A stretch of DNA of 12,029 nt, taken from the NCBI GenBank assembly GCA_041725875.1, contig JBGRQB010000136.1, positions 1 through 12,029 on the forward strand. Direction: 5' to 3'. The translations under genes were made by a program, and so were the position numbers. The DNA comes from JBGRQB01 sp041725875 (lineage in GTDB: Bacteria > Bacteroidota > Ignavibacteria > Ignavibacteriales > Melioribacteraceae). Shown here piece by piece: positions 6,520-12,029 of this stretch. The notes beneath the pieces were generated by a model. It did no database searches, was not told where the DNA came from, and worked only from the letters and a program-made list of their open reading frames with translations. Numbering within the stretch: the stretch's first letter is position 1; each line of letters begins with the position of its first letter.

Positions 6520-7932
6520 CTAATTATTGATCCATCTTACATCCAAATCGTCAAACTTCAGTTTTTTTAGAGAATCGGTTAATTTGTTTTTTTCAAAATT
6601 TTTGGCTGCCAGAACCCATCCCCATTCTCCCATTGTTAAAATCTGATTATGCATTTTTGCAGTTTCATATCCGGCCTTTTGCAATGTAAGATTAATACAT
6701 TCAAATGATTTTGTTGCATAGTACGGGCTTCCGGCCTGTGTAATTAAAAATCCGTTTGGCCTTAATAAACGCGAACATAATTTATAAAACTCCAGAGAAT
6801 ATAATCTTCCCAGTTCAATTGACCTTGGATCTGGTAAATCTATTATAATTACATCAAAAAAATCTCTGGTTTGTTCTGCAAAAATAAATGCATCCTGATT
6901 AATAATATTCATCTTTGGATCATGTAGTGATTCTTTATTAAGCTTTGTTAAAACAGGATTGGTTTGTGCAATATCCAGCATTACCGGATCTAAATCCACA
7001 AGTGTAATTTTTTTAACTTCTTTATGCTTTAAAATTTCTCTTACAGCACAACCATCTCCTCCTCCCAACACCAAAACATTATAAGGTGTTTTTGATAATC
7101 TCATAACAGGGTGAATCAATGGTTCGTGGTACATAAATTCATCCAGAGTTGATAGCTGTTGATTTCCGTTTATGTAGAGCCAGTTGTGATCTTTCCACTG
7201 CGTTAAAACAATTTTTTGATACTTACTCTGCTTTTCAAATATTATTTTATCCTTGTACCTTACCTGCTCTCCGTGCAGTATAATCGGTTGCGCAAAAACA
7301 ATTCCTAATGCTATTAGCAAACTTACTGATGATCCATAAATAACCAATTTACGTTTTATTTTTACATCAAAGTGTTGAAAAACATTTTTCACCAAAAGTA
7401 TTGCCACTAAAAAATTTACTGCCCCTAAGACAAACGGAGTGTAAGTGAGTCCGAGGTAAGGTAAACCAACAAAGGCAAAAAAGACTCCGCCTAATAAACT
7501 ACCATAATAATCTTTTTCAATAACTGAAGATACATTCAATCTTAATTCTTCCAGTTCATCATTAATTCTGATAACAAGAGGAATTTCCATGCCAATCAGC
7601 AATCCTATTGAAATACACAGTGTGTATATAATTATACCCGTCAAGTTAGTGTATGCGGAAATTGTATAGGTAAGCAAAGGAGAAAAAGAAACAAGAATAG
7701 ATAATACAAATTCAATAGCTATAAATTTTATCAACAGCCGTTCCGAAAAAAATTTACTCAGTCTGCTGCCAAACCCCATTGAAAACATCATAATAGAGAT
7801 TATCATTGTCCATTGAAAAACTGAATTACCTAAAAAATAGGTAGCAAGAGTTGAAAGAATATATTCTGCTACAATTCCTGATAGTCCGGTTGCAAATATT
7901 GCTATTTTGAGTATTTTTGAATCTATTTTCAA
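6520..7932 (-). CDS. Membrane-anchored spermidine-synthase-like aminopropyltransferase
   Basis: The protein has 470 residues in two parts. Residues 1-220 are about seven transmembrane helices. Residues 225-450 are a spermidine/spermine synthase catalytic domain. Visible in it are DEFMYHE (264-270), the nucleoside-binding glycine motif LGGGDG (289-294), the acidic residues of LVDLDP (311-316) and IIIDLPDP (362-369). In the last, D365 is in the position of the catalytic Asp of spermidine synthases and the DP is conserved. The family transfers aminopropyl from decarboxylated AdoMet to a polyamine. The membrane-fused form is known in bacteria but its substrate is not settled. No AdoMet decarboxylase gene is in the window. 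It follows the DUF350 gene after 76 bases containing a hairpin and is followed 3 bases later by the 41-codon gene. Enzyme class is firm; substrate is inference. Confidence 0.9.
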   Translation of the reverse strand: MKIDSKILKIAIFATGLSGIVAEYILSTLATYFLGNSVFQWTMIISIMMFSMGFGSRLSKFFSERLLIKFIAIEFVLSILVSFSPLLTYTISAYTNLTGIIIYTLCISIGLLIGMEIPLVIRINDELEELRLNVSSVIEKDYYGSLLGGVFFAFVGLPYLGLTYTPFVLGAVNFLVAILLVKNVFQHFDVKIKRKLVIYGSSVSLLIALGIVFAQPIILHGEQVRYKDKIIFEKQSKYQKIVLTQWKDHNWLYINGNQQLSTLDEFMYHEPLIHPVMRLSKTPYNVLVLGGGDGCAVREILKHKEVKKITLVDLDPVMLDIAQTNPVLTKLNKESLHDPKMNIINQDAFIFAEQTRDFFDVIIIDLPDPRSIELGRLYSLEFYKLCSRLLRPNGFLITQAGSPYYATKSFECINLTLQKAGYETAKMHNQILTMGEWGWVLAAKNFEKNKLTDSLKKLKFDDLDVRWINN

Positions 7933-7957
7933 AAGTTAATCCGTATAATTTTAAAAT

Positions 7958-7993
7958 GAAAAAGTTGCCCGATTAATTAAAACCGGACAACTA
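7958..7993 (-). terminator. Hairpin between DUF350 and spermidine-synthase-like genes
   Basis: On the minus strand AGTTGTCCGGTT pairs with AATCGGGCAACT (one imperfect pair) around a short A/T loop, followed by TTTTC. With only a short T run it is probably a partial terminator or mRNA-stabilising structure. Confidence 0.6.
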
Positions 7994-8008
7994 AAAAAAA
8001 TTAATCTA

Positions 8009-8857
8009 TTACAAACACCAGGTAATTAACACTGCTCCGCCTATATATGCGAACGCTTCAATCAGAGCAACTCCCACATTAGGTTTTTCCTGATTAACAA
8101 TTTCATCTGTTAATTTTTGACCCGGAAGTAAAATTTTATCTGTAATAAAACGAACTACAGGAAGTAAAACAATTCCAATAAGAACATCTATCCCAATTGT
8201 TATCATACTTTCTGTCCAGCCAAGAAAATCATGCGCAAGTGCAAACCATATTAGGATACCAAATGCAACAATTGCTCCTGCAAAACCAACACCAGCAGCA
8301 ACATTGTCTTTTTCAATTTCTTCGTGAATATCATAAGGTGTTATAAAATTATATACAAAAGAGACTAAAACTAAAAGTAACTGACCGACAACCCAGAAAA
8401 TTAAGGCTGTTAATATTGAACCTTCTCCTGATAAAGACCCTAAAATTATTAAACCTGTTGCAATTGCACTGGCACCTTCAATAACACCGGTACCAGCATT
8501 TCTGTCTTCACAAATTTCTTTTCTAACAGAAAATTTTCTAAGAATCAGTTTATCATTAATAATAACTGACAGATTCAAAAGAATAATTGCCATAATTCCG
8601 TATGAAAAAATGTCAGTTAAATCTTGCTGTAAACCCATTGAAGGACCAATAATTGCACTGCCAATTGAAAACAGGAGTCCGATAAAATAACCGGTATGAG
8701 CAACTGCAAATGCAAAGTTATCTTTCTCTACCAGTTCATCCTTTACATTTATTGATTTGTGAAATATTTGATAAACATACTTTCCAATCAAAAATATAAC
8801 AAAGCAACTTACCAAATAAACAAGTGCAGCTAAAATATCATCAAATGTTGAAATCAT
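8009..8857 (-). CDS. Tandem DUF350 integral membrane protein (YjfL-like)
   Basis: The protein has 282 residues, about twice the length of E. coli YjfL (near 130), and is made of two DUF350 repeats. Each repeat has about four transmembrane helices. The first carries VEKDNFAFAVAHTG (43-56) and EDRNAGTGVIEG (117-128). The second carries the matching IEKDNVAAGVGFAG (181-194) and QEKPNVGVALIEA (256-268). DUF350 proteins are inner-membrane proteins of unknown mechanism, repeatedly found next to PspA-family and polyamine-enzyme genes. The conserved E-K-D-N/E-x-x-N polar residues inside hydrophobic surroundings suggest a transport or channel role (inference). It lies 30 bases after the lipoprotein gene; the leader is A-rich with no clear ribosome site. 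Confidence 0.85.
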   Translation of the reverse strand: MISTFDDILAALVYLVSCFVIFLIGKYVYQIFHKSINVKDELVEKDNFAFAVAHTGYFIGLLFSIGSAIIGPSMGLQQDLTDIFSYGIMAIILLNLSVIINDKLILRKFSVRKEICEDRNAGTGVIEGASAIATGLIILGSLSGEGSILTALIFWVVGQLLLVLVSFVYNFITPYDIHEEIEKDNVAAGVGFAGAIVAFGILIWFALAHDFLGWTESMITIGIDVLIGIVLLPVVRFITDKILLPGQKLTDEIVNQEKPNVGVALIEAFAYIGGAVLITWCL

Positions 8858-8887
8858 AATTTTTTACTTTTTTTAATTAGAAAATTG

Positions 8888-9580
8888 TTATTTACCAAAT
8901 CCACGAGAACGGGACCTGCTTCCGGATCTGCTGTTATATCTTGATGAAGATCTTTTTACTTTATTAAATTTTGTATTCCACCTTGAGTTTGGATTAGTCT
9001 TTTTTGCAAAAGTACTTCGACTGCCATAAGCTCTGCTTCCATCCTTATTTGTTTTTCCGTAATAAGGTCTGTTACTTCTGTAATTTCTGTCGTAATCATT
9101 CCAGCCGGTTCTGTACACCGGATATGAGTTCATATTTAACAGATGGCTAAGCATTGCATATTGGCCATAAAATACCCAAAATGAGTTTCCGCCTGAACTT
9201 CTCCATTCCCCGTATCTGGAGTTTCCGACATAACCTGAGTAACCGGGAGGGCTTGCAATTTTGTTAAGTTTACCACCTTTAACTTTTGATACCAGCTCCA
9301 TTCCCATATTATTTTCATTTGAAAAGAAATACGATTTACTTACTTCAAGCCAGTCGGTAGTCTCCGATTTTATTTCACCGTTAACTTCTTTTATAACTTT
9401 GTACTGATGATAATAGTTCTTGAAAAACATTCCTTTTTCTTCCATATCATACAGAATAATTGAAAAGCTTTCCAAATTGGACATATTTTTAACTAAAACA
9501 TCTATCGGGTTTTTAGTAAAGGATTTACCTCCGCACCCGACTAATAATAATAAAATTAGTGCAGATATTGCTTTTTTCAT
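8888..9580 (-). CDS. Lipoprotein with Tyr/Arg/Ser-rich C-terminal tail (DUF1190/YjfM-like position)
   Basis: The 230-residue protein starts with a lipoprotein signal peptide (MKKAISALILLLLVGC, lipobox LVGC, lipidated Cys16). Residues 20-110 form a mixed alpha/beta region. Residues 110-160 are rich in Gly, Tyr, Trp and Ser. From about 160 to the end the chain is strongly basic and disordered, closing with SRYNSRSGSRSRSRGFGK. In E. coli the gene next to the DUF350 gene yjfL is yjfM (DUF1190), a lipoprotein-like protein with a Gly/Ser-rich tail ending in similar GF-G motifs, so this may be a distant counterpart. That link rests on position and style and is not proven. It should sit in the periplasm on a membrane, where the positive tail could bind phospholipid head groups, LPS or peptidoglycan. 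It starts 12 bases after the DUF4178 gene. Confidence 0.75.
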   Translation of the reverse strand: MKKAISALILLLLVGCGGKSFTKNPIDVLVKNMSNLESFSIILYDMEEKGMFFKNYYHQYKVIKEVNGEIKSETTDWLEVSKSYFFSNENNMGMELVSKVKGGKLNKIASPPGYSGYVGNSRYGEWRSSGGNSFWVFYGQYAMLSHLLNMNSYPVYRTGWNDYDRNYRSNRPYYGKTNKDGSRAYGSRSTFAKKTNPNSRWNTKFNKVKRSSSRYNSRSGSRSRSRGFGK

Positions 9581-9592
9581 TTTAATCTCTGA

Positions 9593-10150
9593 TTAATTAT
9601 TATTTTCACCAGGAAGAATTCCTGAAATTTCAATCTCATTAATTACTTTTCCAAATGAAGCTTCAAAATCAAACTCACCCCATTGTTCCAGACTCAAAAC
9701 ATATTTTTCCTCTTCATCATAATACTCCCATGTAACAACCTGTTCACCTTCAGAATCTGCATCATTCAGGTTTTTGAAATACCCGGCTGATTCTTGATCC
9801 AGAAAAAACTCAATGCCGTTATATTCAATTTTTCCAGGAGGTCTCTCATCTTTATCAATTATCTCCGGTAAGTTTGCATCAATTGATCTGATTTTAATTT
9901 TTTGGGAAATGCTTAAAAAAAGTTCGTCATCATCTTCTACACTGAGAAAGAGTTTTTTTGAACCATCACTGATTTTAAATTCTCTTGAATAACAATTATC
10001 ACCCCAATCGTACTCATAGGCTTCTTCAACTAACCAGTTCTGTAAATCATATTCAAATACAAAGCCTTTATTCAAATCGGTAATTTTTAGATTAGTCGGA
10101 TCATAAGAAGGGGTTTCATCTTTCTTTTTTAAAAAATCAAATAAGCCCAT
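9593..10150 (-). CDS. DUF4178 domain protein (YjfK-like position)
   Basis: The 185-residue acidic protein begins MGLFDFLKKKDE, a short amphipathic, possibly membrane-touching start. DUF4178 features follow: GFVFEYDLQNWLVEEAYEY (29-47), LFLSVEDDDELFLS (67-80), EYNGIEFFLDQESAGYF (109-125) and VTWEYYDEEEKYVLSLEQWG (139-158). DUF4178 is a beta-rich cytoplasmic domain of unknown function that often lies beside DUF350, PspA-like and polyamine-enzyme genes. It takes the place held by yjfK (DUF2491) in the E. coli locus. It is separated from the PspA gene by 86 bases containing a hairpin and is 12 bases ahead of the lipoprotein gene. The ribosome site is weak (AGG). Confidence 0.7.
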   Translation of the reverse strand: MGLFDFLKKKDETPSYDPTNLKITDLNKGFVFEYDLQNWLVEEAYEYDWGDNCYSREFKISDGSKKLFLSVEDDDELFLSISQKIKIRSIDANLPEIIDKDERPPGKIEYNGIEFFLDQESAGYFKNLNDADSEGEQVVTWEYYDEEEKYVLSLEQWGEFDFEASFGKVINEIEISGILPGENNN

Positions 10151-10191
10151 ATTAACCTGTCAATTATTAAATTTTGAACCTAAAATAATAA

Positions 10192-10219
10192 CAAACACGG
10201 TACAAAAATACCATGTTTG
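10192..10219 (-). terminator. Hairpin after the PspA-like gene (partial terminator or stabiliser)
   Basis: CAAACATGGTA and TACCGTGTTTG on the minus strand form an 11-bp stem (one G.U) with a 6-base T-rich loop. It is followed by TTATTATTTT instead of a clean T run. This fits attenuation, or protection of the upstream ybjN-like/pspA message. Confidence 0.55.
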
Positions 10220-10236
10220 CCATTAATTATTAAAAT

Positions 10237-10944
10237 TTATTTATCAGTATTCATTTTAGCTTTAAGTGCTTCCAAAGCGCTGGATGCTTTTGCCTGAGGT
10301 TCATCTGCCAAAACAGCATCAATTTCACTGTCAATCGATTTTTCAGCCATACTGATATCACCGTAAGCTTCGGCAAGAGCCTCATCCTGATCTACTTTTT
10401 CTTTCATTTTTTCAAGCATTGCAATTGTACCGCCACTGTCAATCTGTGCCATCTGCTTATTCAGTTTTTTGGTTGCAGTACTTACTTTGGCTCTCGCTTT
10501 AAGGGTTTTTAGTTCATTTTCATACTTACTTATTGTAGATCTCAATTTCTTAATGTTTTGATCTAAATGAGAAACATTTTCTTCAAATTTTCGAAGGTTT
10601 GTTTCTGAGGTTGCAGCTTGGTTTACATACTCTTCTTTTTTAATAAGAGCTTCACTTGCCAGCCTGTCTGCTTCAGCAGCATCAATACCGCCATTTTGAG
10701 CTTTCTGTAGAATAAGCATAGCTTTTTGCTCATAATTAGCAGCTTTTGCTTTATAATCAGTTGTTTCTTTTTTTGATCTAATTACCATTGCTTTTACTTC
10801 TGCAAAAGCCTTAAGACTTTCATCCAAATCTTTTTTAAGATCTCTGATACCTTGTTCGGTCAATTTTATAGGGTCTTCCAGTTTATCCGCTAAAGAATGA
10901 GCTTCTGCCTGACCCATTTTAAACAATCTTGAGAATAAATTCAT
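10237..10944 (-). CDS. PspA/IM30 (ESCRT-III-like) family protein, YjfJ-like
   Basis: The 235-residue protein is a mostly helical coiled coil that starts MNLFSRLFKMGQAEAHSLAD. This amphipathic alpha-0 helix followed by KLEDPIKLTEQGIRDLKKDL is the hallmark of PspA/IM30/YjfJ proteins, which polymerise on the inner face of the cytoplasmic membrane and repair or stabilise it. Long helices cover about 25-165. The acidic tail includes DSEIDAVLADEP and an Ala-rich last helix. I place the start at the ATG at 10944. It has a good AGAGGAAA ribosome site and gives the family's N-terminus, whereas the longer in-frame ATG at 11019 would add 25 residues that overlap the upstream gene. The gene begins 28 bases after the YbjN-like gene. 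Confidence 0.92.
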   Translation of the reverse strand: MNLFSRLFKMGQAEAHSLADKLEDPIKLTEQGIRDLKKDLDESLKAFAEVKAMVIRSKKETTDYKAKAANYEQKAMLILQKAQNGGIDAAEADRLASEALIKKEEYVNQAATSETNLRKFEENVSHLDQNIKKLRSTISKYENELKTLKARAKVSTATKKLNKQMAQIDSGGTIAMLEKMKEKVDQDEALAEAYGDISMAEKSIDSEIDAVLADEPQAKASSALEALKAKMNTDK

Positions 10945-10972
10945 TTTATTTTCCTCTAACTTAGTTTCGCAA

Positions 10973-11371
10973 TTAATTTGTTTGTCTGGCAAATGATAAA
11001 ATTTCAAACGAATATTCACTTAAAAGCAGAGAAAGTGAATTTAATGATCCTTCAATTTCATTTTTATCTAAATTTTCTAACTGAAGCGTATCTCTGAATA
11101 AAACTTTCTTACCAGTTTCGTCTAAAACAAATGCACCATGAATAATTTCACGGTTCTTCTGAAGAAGTTGCTGGAATATTTCAGGATTTTCTTCTTTTAT
11201 ATCAAATATATGCTGTTCAATAATTAATATGGGATCTTCACAATCTACAACCATATTAAAAATTCCTGTTTCCGGTTTTTCAATAATAACTAATTCTTCT
11301 GCCTCATCCTGAGCTATAATGTTATATTCAAGATCAAGAAGGTATTCTTTTACCTTTAAAAAATTACTCAT
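10973..11371 (-). CDS. YbjN/DUF2170-like protein (YjfI-like position)
   Basis: The 132-residue acidic, soluble protein has the type III chaperone-like pattern: an N-terminal helix, strands (ELVIIEKPETGIFNMVVDCE), then LLQKNREIIHGAFVLDETGK, RDTLQLENLDKNEIEGSLNS and a C-terminal helix LSLLLSEYSFEILSFA. This resembles YbjN and DUF2170 proteins, both of that fold. In E. coli, yjfI (DUF2170) is the gene just before the PspA-like yjfJ, the same order as here. Such proteins are thought to bind partner proteins; a PspA-binding or chaperone role is inference. It is the first gene of the cluster, with a good GTGAGGAAA ribosome site and a sigma70-like promoter 60 to 90 bases upstream. Confidence 0.7.
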   Translation of the reverse strand: MSNFLKVKEYLLDLEYNIIAQDEAEELVIIEKPETGIFNMVVDCEDPILIIEQHIFDIKEENPEIFQQLLQKNREIIHGAFVLDETGKKVLFRDTLQLENLDKNEIEGSLNSLSLLLSEYSFEILSFARQTN

Positions 11372-11432
11372 GCTTTCCTCACTTTATTTAATAAGAAAAT
11401 AATTTTTGTATCGATTGGACGTTAATTTGCTA

Positions 11433-11461
11433 ATTATTGTTTCATATAATTTTTATCTCAA
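11433..11461 (-). promoter_or_regulatory. Sigma70-like promoter of the minus-strand cluster
   Basis: On the minus strand, TTGAGA (11456-11461) and AATAAT (11433-11438) are separated by exactly 17 bases. Each differs from consensus by one base. It lies in the only long gap upstream of the YbjN-like gene, beyond the terminator of the preceding gene. The rest of 11462-11567 is A/T-rich with nothing recognisable. Confidence 0.45.
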
Positions 11462-11567
11462 ATATGATACACATAATATGCAAATTTATTCACATCTGAT
11501 TAAATTAATTTGCCATTTCAAGAAATAAAAGTATAAATTTTTTACCAATTATATAAATCTGTATAAT

Positions 11568-11602
11568 AAAAAATCCGGGCAATTAAAATTACCTGGATTT
11601 TT
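11568..11602 (-). terminator. Rho-independent terminator of the right-edge gene
   Basis: AAATCCAGG pairs with CCCGGATTT (one G.U) on the minus strand around an A/T loop and is followed by a T run. It lies about 30 bases past the stop of the right-edge gene and separates it from the cluster. It could act on both strands. Confidence 0.85.
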
Positions 11603-11632
11603 GAATTTCAAATTTTATCTGAATTGAAAAGA

Positions 11633-12029
11633 CTAATCGTCAAAATCATCTTCCAGTTTATCAAAAATCTTTTTGTATTTTCTCGAGATTTTTTTGCTCT
11701 GCTTTTCACCATCTATATATAAATATCCGTTTCTAAAATTAATTGAAATACTTTCATCAGAATTATCAATTAAACCATCTCTTACCATTTCTTCTTTTGC
11801 TTTTGCAATTCTTTCTCCAAGTCTTTCAAGTTTTTCACTTAATCCATCCAAATGGATATCAAGGTTTGCAAGTTTGATTTCCAGTTTATGCATTGCTTTA
11901 TGGAATTTTTTGCTGTTAAGCTTTTTTAAGCTTTTAAGTTCACTCAGACTTTCAAGTGATTTTAACGCGCTTAAACTTTCTAGCTCTTTTAATTCATCTA
12001 AATCCTCAAGATCTTCGAGCGCATCCAGA
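11633..12029 (-). CDS. C-terminal part of a Leu/Lys/Glu-rich protein, runs off the right edge
   Basis: The frame is open from the window edge to the TAA at 11633, 131 codons, so the ATG at 11893 is internal and the true start lies outside. The edge part is a run of short LxxLxxL units with Glu, Asp, Ser and Lys (about the first 40 residues: EDLDELKELESLSALKSLES), then a charged helix (residues equivalent to 11800-11890, SEKLERLGERIAKAKEEMV). It ends in a small module RDGLIDNSDESISINFRNGYLYIDGEKQSKK. This last module, with GYLYIDGEKQ, resembles C-terminal tails seen on Bacteroidota anti-sigma-like and M56/BlaR1-type membrane proteins. That is a memory-based likeness and the N-terminal domain is not visible. 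Function unknown. Confidence 0.7.
   Translation of the reverse strand, partial: LDALEDLEDLDELKELESLSALKSLESLSELKSLKKLNSKKFHKAMHKLEIKLANLDIHLDGLSEKLERLGERIAKAKEEMVRDGLIDNSDESISINFRNGYLYIDGEKQSKKISRKYKKIFDKLEDDFDD

Noticed and set aside
9136..9318. 60-codon minus-strand frame
   Set aside because: Shadow of the lipoprotein gene in another frame. The frames at 4064-4258, 4973-5200, 5405-5644 and 6158-6394 are likewise overlaps of real genes or of the 67-aa gene.
10945..11019. 25-residue N-terminal extension of the PspA-like protein
   Set aside because: It would overlap the YbjN-like gene. The internal ATG at 10944 has a good ribosome site and gives the conserved family N-terminus.
11633..11893. 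Complete 86-aa gene starting at the ATG at 11893
   Set aside because: The frame stays open to the window edge with the same charged, Leu-rich character and no ribosome site before this ATG, so it is the end of a longer protein.
1..12029. CRISPR array, insertion sequence, tRNA or rRNA
   Set aside because: No regularly spaced direct repeats, no transposase frame with terminal repeats, and no tRNA-like or rRNA-like stretch were seen on either strand.

Overview
The window is mostly DNA from an AT-rich (about one third G+C), low-complexity bacterium of the Bacteroidota/Chlorobi/Ignavibacteria type. This is inferred from the DUF3078 outer-membrane protein, the LytTR regulator, weak or A-rich ribosome sites mixed with good GAGGA sites, and overall protein style. 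No rRNA or tRNA is present to confirm it.

Left edge (1 to about 550): this part does not look bacterial. The minus strand carries a 67-codon open stretch reading as part of an animal-type purple acid phosphatase (acid phosphatase type 7). It is bounded by a good splice acceptor and a good splice donor in the same phase, followed by intron-like DNA. At about 550 it runs straight into a bacterial LytTR DNA-binding domain that has lost its receiver domain and start codon. This is most simply a chimeric contig or a host/symbiont junction.

Left-centre (552-4583): truncated LytTR regulator (+) with a strong terminator; a 54-base imperfect inverted repeat; uvrB (-), the nucleotide excision repair helicase subunit; then, divergently, a DUF3078 outer-membrane protein and sufE (+), ending in a terminator.

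Centre (4584-5316): a largely gene-free stretch with real structure. It holds a 17-bp perfect palindrome (TAAGACA-TAT-TGTCTTA), a probable short non-coding transcript with its own terminator, a 67-codon small gene (-) with an excellent ribosome site, and a bidirectional terminator.

Right (5317-11461, all -): a co-directional cluster read from right to left: YbjN/DUF2170-like protein, PspA/IM30-family coiled-coil protein, DUF4178 protein, Arg/Ser-rich lipoprotein, tandem-DUF350 membrane protein, 7-TM spermidine-synthase-like protein, an otherwise overlooked 41-codon small protein, and a TVGYGD potassium channel with an RCK domain. A sigma70-like promoter lies upstream and hairpins separate some of the genes. 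The set resembles the E. coli yjfIJKLMC locus, with an aminopropyltransferase-like enzyme and a K+ channel in place of the ATP-grasp YjfC. I infer an envelope-stress or membrane-maintenance system linked to polyamine chemistry and ion flux.

Right edge (11633-12029): the C-terminal part of a Leu-rich, charged protein that continues out of the window, with its own terminator.
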